Positions 61,172 to 64,000 of a stretch of DNA of 64,000 nt are shown here, in pieces. The translations under genes and the position numbers were made by a program. The notes beneath the pieces are model-generated. The model saw only the letters and a program-made list of their open reading frames with translations. It had not been told where the DNA came from and ran no database searches. The stretch lies in NCBI RefSeq assembly GCF_900104815.1, contig NZ_FNTD01000004.1:1984001-2048000 (forward strand), read 5' to 3'. Source of the DNA: Streptomyces misionensis (lineage in GTDB: Bacteria > Actinomycetota > Actinomycetes > Streptomycetales > Streptomycetaceae). How positions within the stretch are numbered: position 1 is the stretch's first letter; every line of letters starts with the position of its first letter.

Positions 61172-62077
61172 CTAGTGAGGGGCGCCCCGCCAGCCCGTGG
61201 TGGGCAGTGCGAACTTCGCGACCAGCCGGTCGGTGAACGACGAGTGGTGCAACCGGGCCAGCCGCACCGGCACCGCGCCCCGCCGCACCTCGACCCGCGC
61301 CCCCGGCGGCAGCTCGATCGTCCGCCGCCCGTCGCACCACAGCACCCCCGGCGGGATGTGCGGCAGCACCTCGACGGCGAGCACCGAGTCAGGCGAGGTC
61401 ACCAGCGGCTTGGCGAACAGGGCGTGCGCGCTGATCGGCACCATCAGCAGCGCCTCCACCTCGGGCCACACCACCGGCCCGCCCGCGGAGAACGCGTACG
61501 CCGTGGAGCCGGTCGGCGTGGACAGCACCACCCCGTCGCAGCCGAACCCCGTCACCGGCCGCCCGTCGATCTCCAGCACCACTTCGAGCAGCTTCTCGGC
61601 GCCGGCCTTCTGCACGGCCGCCTCGTTCAGCGCCCAGTCGGTGTGCACCACGTCACCGTTGCGGTGCACCACGACGTCGACGGTCATCCGCTCCTCGACC
61701 TCGTACGACCGCTCCACCACCCGGTCGACCACCCGATCGAGGTCATCGCGTTCCGCCTCCGCGAGGAATCCGACGCGCCCGAGGTTGACGCCGAGCATGG
61801 GCACCCCGGAGGCGCGGGCGAACTCCGCGCCCCGCAGCAGCGTGCCGTCGCCGCCGAGCACGATCAGCAGCTCGCAGTCGTCGAGGCACCGCGGGGTCGC
61901 CTCCCCCACCAGCTCCACCTCGTCCGGGAGCGGCAGGTCACGCGCCTCCTCCTCCAGCACGCGCACACCGATGCCGTGCCGCAGCAGGCCCTTGACGACG
62001 AGTTCCGCGCTGCGGATCGCCGCCGGCCGCCCGGTGTGGGCGAGCAGGAAAACAGTACGCGCCAGATTCTGTGTCAA
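61172..62077 (-). CDS. nadK: NAD kinase
   Basis: A 301-residue ATP- or polyphosphate-dependent kinase that makes NADP from NAD. The signature LGGDGTLLRGAEFA begins at about residue 74 (GGDGT 75-79), GVNLGRVGFLAE follows, then LNEAAVQKAGAEKLLEV with the catalytic Asp region and DGVVLSTPTGSTAYAFSAGG for NAD binding. The TTG start (62075-62077) overlaps the tlyA stop (TTGA) and the protein length equals that of the S. coelicolor enzyme as I recall it. The operon order tlyA - nadK - recN is conserved in actinobacteria. Confidence 0.95.
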   Translation of the reverse strand: MTQNLARTVFLLAHTGRPAAIRSAELVVKGLLRHGIGVRVLEEEARDLPLPDEVELVGEATPRCLDDCELLIVLGGDGTLLRGAEFARASGVPMLGVNLGRVGFLAEAERDDLDRVVDRVVERSYEVEERMTVDVVVHRNGDVVHTDWALNEAAVQKAGAEKLLEVVLEIDGRPVTGFGCDGVVLSTPTGSTAYAFSAGGPVVWPEVEALLMVPISAHALFAKPLVTSPDSVLAVEVLPHIPPGVLWCDGRRTIELPPGARVEVRRGAVPVRLARLHHSSFTDRLVAKFALPTTGWRGAPH

Positions 62078-62889
62078 CGCGGCCCCTCCGCCACTGCGCG
62101 ATCGACGTCGGCCGGGTCCAGGCGGGGGGCGCCGGACCGCAGCCACAGGAAGTACTCGACGTTGCCCGAGGGACCCGGCAGCGGACTCGCGGTGACGCCG
62201 CGCGCCCCGAGCCCCAGCTCCCAGGCCTTCTCGGCCACCCCTCGCACGGCCTCCGCCCGCAGCTGCGGACTCCGTACGACACCCCCGCTGCCGAGCCGTT
62301 CCCTGCCCACCTCGAACTGCGGTTTGACCATCATCACCAGGTCGGCGTCCGGCTTCACACACCGCTTGAGGGCGGGCAGCACCAGCCCGAGCGGGATGAA
62401 GGACAGGTCGCCCACCACCAGATCAACAGGTTCCCCGTCGATCGCGTCGAGCGTCAACTCCCGTACGTTGGTGCGGTCCTTGACGGTGACCCGGGCGTCC
62501 TGCTGGAGGGACCAGGCGAGCTGCCCGTAGCCGACGTCCACGGCGACCACATGGGCGGCGCCCGCGCGCAGCAGGACGTCGGTGAACCCGCCGGTGGATG
62601 CGCCGGCGTCGAGCGCGCGCCGGCCCTCCACCACCAGTCCCCGGGGAACGAACGCCGCCAGCGCGCCGGCGAGCTTGTGGCCGCCCCGGGAGACGTAGTC
62701 GGGATCGCTGTCGTCGGCCTGGACCACGATCGCGGCGGCGGTCTCCACCTGCGTGGCCGGCTTGGTCGCGACGGTCTTGCCGACGGTGACCCGTCCCGCG
62801 GCGATCAGCTGGCTGGCGTGCTCGCGCGAGCGCGCGAGCTTCCGGCGGACCAGCTCCGCGTCCAGACGACGGCGTGCGACTCCTGCCAC
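62074..62889 (-). CDS. tlyA: TlyA-type rRNA methyltransferase
   Basis: A 271-residue enzyme with an N-terminal S4 RNA-binding domain (RRKLARSREHASQLIAAGRV, about 14-33) and a Rossmann methyltransferase domain with ALDAGASTGGFTDVLLRAG (about 91-109) as SAM-binding motif. DVGYGQLAWSL and DLVVGDLSFIPLGLVLPAL (Asp of the K-D-K-E set) and VMMVKPQFEVGRE (Lys) match TlyA. The family 2'-O-methylates 16S and 23S rRNA cytidines and thereby affects capreomycin susceptibility in mycobacteria. GTG 62889 starts the gene 7 bp after the small upstream gene. Confidence 0.93.
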   Translation of the reverse strand: MAGVARRRLDAELVRRKLARSREHASQLIAAGRVTVGKTVATKPATQVETAAAIVVQADDSDPDYVSRGGHKLAGALAAFVPRGLVVEGRRALDAGASTGGFTDVLLRAGAAHVVAVDVGYGQLAWSLQQDARVTVKDRTNVRELTLDAIDGEPVDLVVGDLSFIPLGLVLPALKRCVKPDADLVMMVKPQFEVGRERLGSGGVVRSPQLRAEAVRGVAEKAWELGLGARGVTASPLPGPSGNVEYFLWLRSGAPRLDPADVDRAVAEGPR

Positions 62890-62896
62890 GTTCGGT

Positions 62897-63211
62897 TCAG
62901 CTCCTGTGTTGGTACGACGGTGGGGGCGCCGGTGGTCCCGGGCGGGCGTCGAGCGCGGTGAGCGCGTCGCGCAGCCCCTGGTGTACATCCTCGTACACCT
63001 CGGCATGTCCGTCGGTGGGCAGGTGGTCGGCATCGGCCAGCCGCGCCAGCCGGGCGTCGACCTCGGCGTCGCCGGTCGGGGTGCGCGGGAGGTTCAGGGG
63101 GGCCGGGGCCGCGGGCTCGTAGTCGGGTTCGGGCTCGCTCGGGGGCGTGCCCCCGGGGACGGCCGGGGCGGTGTTCTCGCCGGCCTCGGCCTCGGACGCG
63201 GACTCGCTCAT
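62897..63211 (-). CDS. Conserved small acidic protein upstream of tlyA
   Basis: A 104-residue protein, first gene of the tlyA - nadK - recN operon (7 bp gap to tlyA). The first about 45 residues are acidic and Pro/Ala-rich; a conserved-looking segment follows: TGDAEVDARLARLADADHLP and YEDVHQGLRDALTALDA. This part looks helical and soluble. Similar proteins sit at this place in Streptomyces genomes as far as I recall. The function is unknown. The ATG is at 63209-63211 and the SCP2-like gene is divergent. Confidence 0.75.
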   Translation of the reverse strand: MSESASEAEAGENTAPAVPGGTPPSEPEPDYEPAAPAPLNLPRTPTGDAEVDARLARLADADHLPTDGHAEVYEDVHQGLRDALTALDARPGPPAPPPSYQHRS

Positions 63212-63253
63212 GCCCAGACGCTACCGCGAACCGCTGCGGTACCGTCGGTGGCG

Positions 63254-63601
63254 ATGGCCACGATCGATGAGTGCCGCGCCGCACTGGAGAAGCTTTCGGA
63301 CACCATGCGGGGCGCCGAGGGCGACGTGGGCGCCGCGGCCGCCCTGGAGCGCTCGGTGAGCTGCCACATCACCGACCTCGGCATCACCTTCGCCGGGCGG
63401 ATGACCGGGGGCCGCCTGGTGGTGGACGAGACCCTGTCCGGGCCCCCGCGCGAGCGGGCGCAGATCCGGCTGGCGATGGCCGGCGACGACCTGCTGGCGC
63501 TGGTGGACGGCACGCTGCATTTCGCGATCGCCTGGGGGCAGGGCCGGGTGCGGCTGGAGGCGGGCCTGCTGGACCTGTTCCGGCTCAGGAAGCTGCTGTG
63601 A
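63254..63601 (+). CDS. SCP2 sterol-carrier-like domain protein
   Basis: A 115-residue protein. The SCP2 core is present: SVSCHITDLGITFAGRMTGG (about 34-53), ERAQIRLAMAGDDLLALVDG and LHFAIAWGQGRVRLEAGL with hydrophobic beta strands forming a lipid-binding pocket. Such actinobacterial proteins bind lipids or steroids, without catalytic residues. TACCGT (63239-63244) lies 9 bases upstream of the ATG, a candidate -10 for a near-leaderless mRNA; GTG 63248 is an alternative start. Converges and overlaps by 17 bp with the ABC ATPase gene. Confidence 0.82.
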   Translation: MATIDECRAALEKLSDTMRGAEGDVGAAAALERSVSCHITDLGITFAGRMTGGRLVVDETLSGPPRERAQIRLAMAGDDLLALVDGTLHFAIAWGQGRVRLEAGLLDLFRLRKLL

Positions 63602-64000
63602 CCCGCTGAGCGCGGGCCTTGCGCGCCGCCGGTACGATCAGCGGGGTGCCCGTCTCGGGGTCCTCGATGACCTGGCACTTCAGCCCGAAGACCCGCTCGA
63701 CCAGGTCGGCCGTGACGATGTCGTGGGGGGCGCCCTCGGCGATCACCTCGCCGCCGCGCAGGGCGATCAGGTGGGTGGCGTAGCGGGCCGCGTGGTTGAG
63801 GTCGTGCAGCACGGCGACCAGGGTGCGGCCCTGGGTCTCGTGGAGTTCGGCGCACAGGTCGAGGACGTCGATCTGGTGCTGGATGTCGAGGTAGGTGGTG
63901 GGCTCGTCCAGGAGCAGCAGCGGGGTCTGCTGGGCGAGCGCCATGGCGATCCACACCCGCTGCCGCTGTCCGCCGGAGAGTTCGTCCACGTACCGGTCGG
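63585..64000 (-). CDS. Iron-siderophore-type ABC transporter ATP-binding protein (N-terminal part outside window)
   Basis: The C-terminal about 138 residues of a FecE/FhuC-type ATPase. The signature DELSGGQRQRVWIAMALAQQ, Walker B LLLLDEPTTYLDIQHQID and the H-loop VLHDLNHAARYATHLIALRG are visible, followed by IVTADLVERVFGLKCQVIED. These proteins energise siderophore or cobalamin import with FecCD permeases, which would lie beyond the window edge. The stop overlaps the 3' end of the SCP2-like gene by 17 bp. Walker A is outside the window. Confidence 0.9.
   Translation of the reverse strand, partial: DRYVDELSGGQRQRVWIAMALAQQTPLLLLDEPTTYLDIQHQIDVLDLCAELHETQGRTLVAVLHDLNHAARYATHLIALRGGEVIAEGAPHDIVTADLVERVFGLKCQVIEDPETGTPLIVPAARKARAQRVTAAS

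Overview
The window is chromosomal DNA of a Streptomyces or very close relative. The evidence is the very high GC content, the frequent GTG/TTG starts with 4-bp ATGA/GTGA overlaps, the streptogrisin-type proteases, and the gene order der - plsC-like - cmk - tyrA - aroH, rluB - scpB - scpA - parA-like, ald, NUDIX - pyrG, recN - nadK - tlyA, which matches the core region known from Streptomyces coelicolor (around SCO1730-SCO1785). Species cannot be assigned from the sequence alone. No rRNA, tRNA, CRISPR array or insertion sequence was found.

Left part (1-13 kb): a GntR regulator, a tandem GNAT enzyme, a DUF402 protein, a methyltransferase, a 44-residue protein and a secreted lipase lead into an unusual block. 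A 5'-truncated copy of the 3' end of a Y-family polymerase gene (4150-4446) and the complete, divergent polymerase gene (8473-9483) flank about 4 kb that carries a mycosin-like protease, a large proline-rich WXG/PPE-like protein and a helical partner, without secretion-machine genes. The intact polymerase lacks catalytic residues (ImuB-like), overlaps dnaE2 by 4 bp, and dnaE2 has a good LexA-box match over its predicted promoter. This looks like an SOS-controlled mutagenic polymerase pair disturbed by recombination.

13-24 kb: two streptogrisin-family proteases, each with its own terminator, then a multiply frameshifted DUF1684 pseudogene at the end of a minus-strand operon (ABC permease - FAD/NAD(P)-binding protein - ABC ATPase - LLM flavin monooxygenase). 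The cognate solute-binding lipoprotein is divergent. Its 5' leader encodes a 23-residue peptide ending in Cys, which suggests attenuation control and uptake plus oxidation of a sulfur or amino-acid-like compound. A cysteine-rich DUF5685 protein and a SepF-like cell division protein follow.

24-41 kb: acyl-CoA dehydrogenase, 14-TM MFS exporter, PIG-V-like membrane protein, PAP2 phosphatase, I78 inhibitor, an Rpf-LysM muralytic protein, two Streptomyces hypotheticals, the der/cmk/aromatic operon, a Rieske Tat lipoprotein, two nucleotidyltransferases and an ADP-ribosylglycohydrolase whose ribosome-binding region sits in a 35-bp palindrome.

41-64 kb: chromosome-organisation operon (ParA-like ATPase, a small putative ribbon-helix-helix partner, ScpA, ScpB, RluB), alanine dehydrogenase, a STAND/TPR regulator, NUDIX and CTP synthase, a GH15 glycosidase, a berberine-bridge-type oxidase, a PucR regulator, a GT4 glycosyltransferase, a MraY/WecA-like membrane protein, RecN, NAD kinase, TlyA, and at the edge an SCP2-like protein converging on a truncated siderophore-type ABC ATPase.
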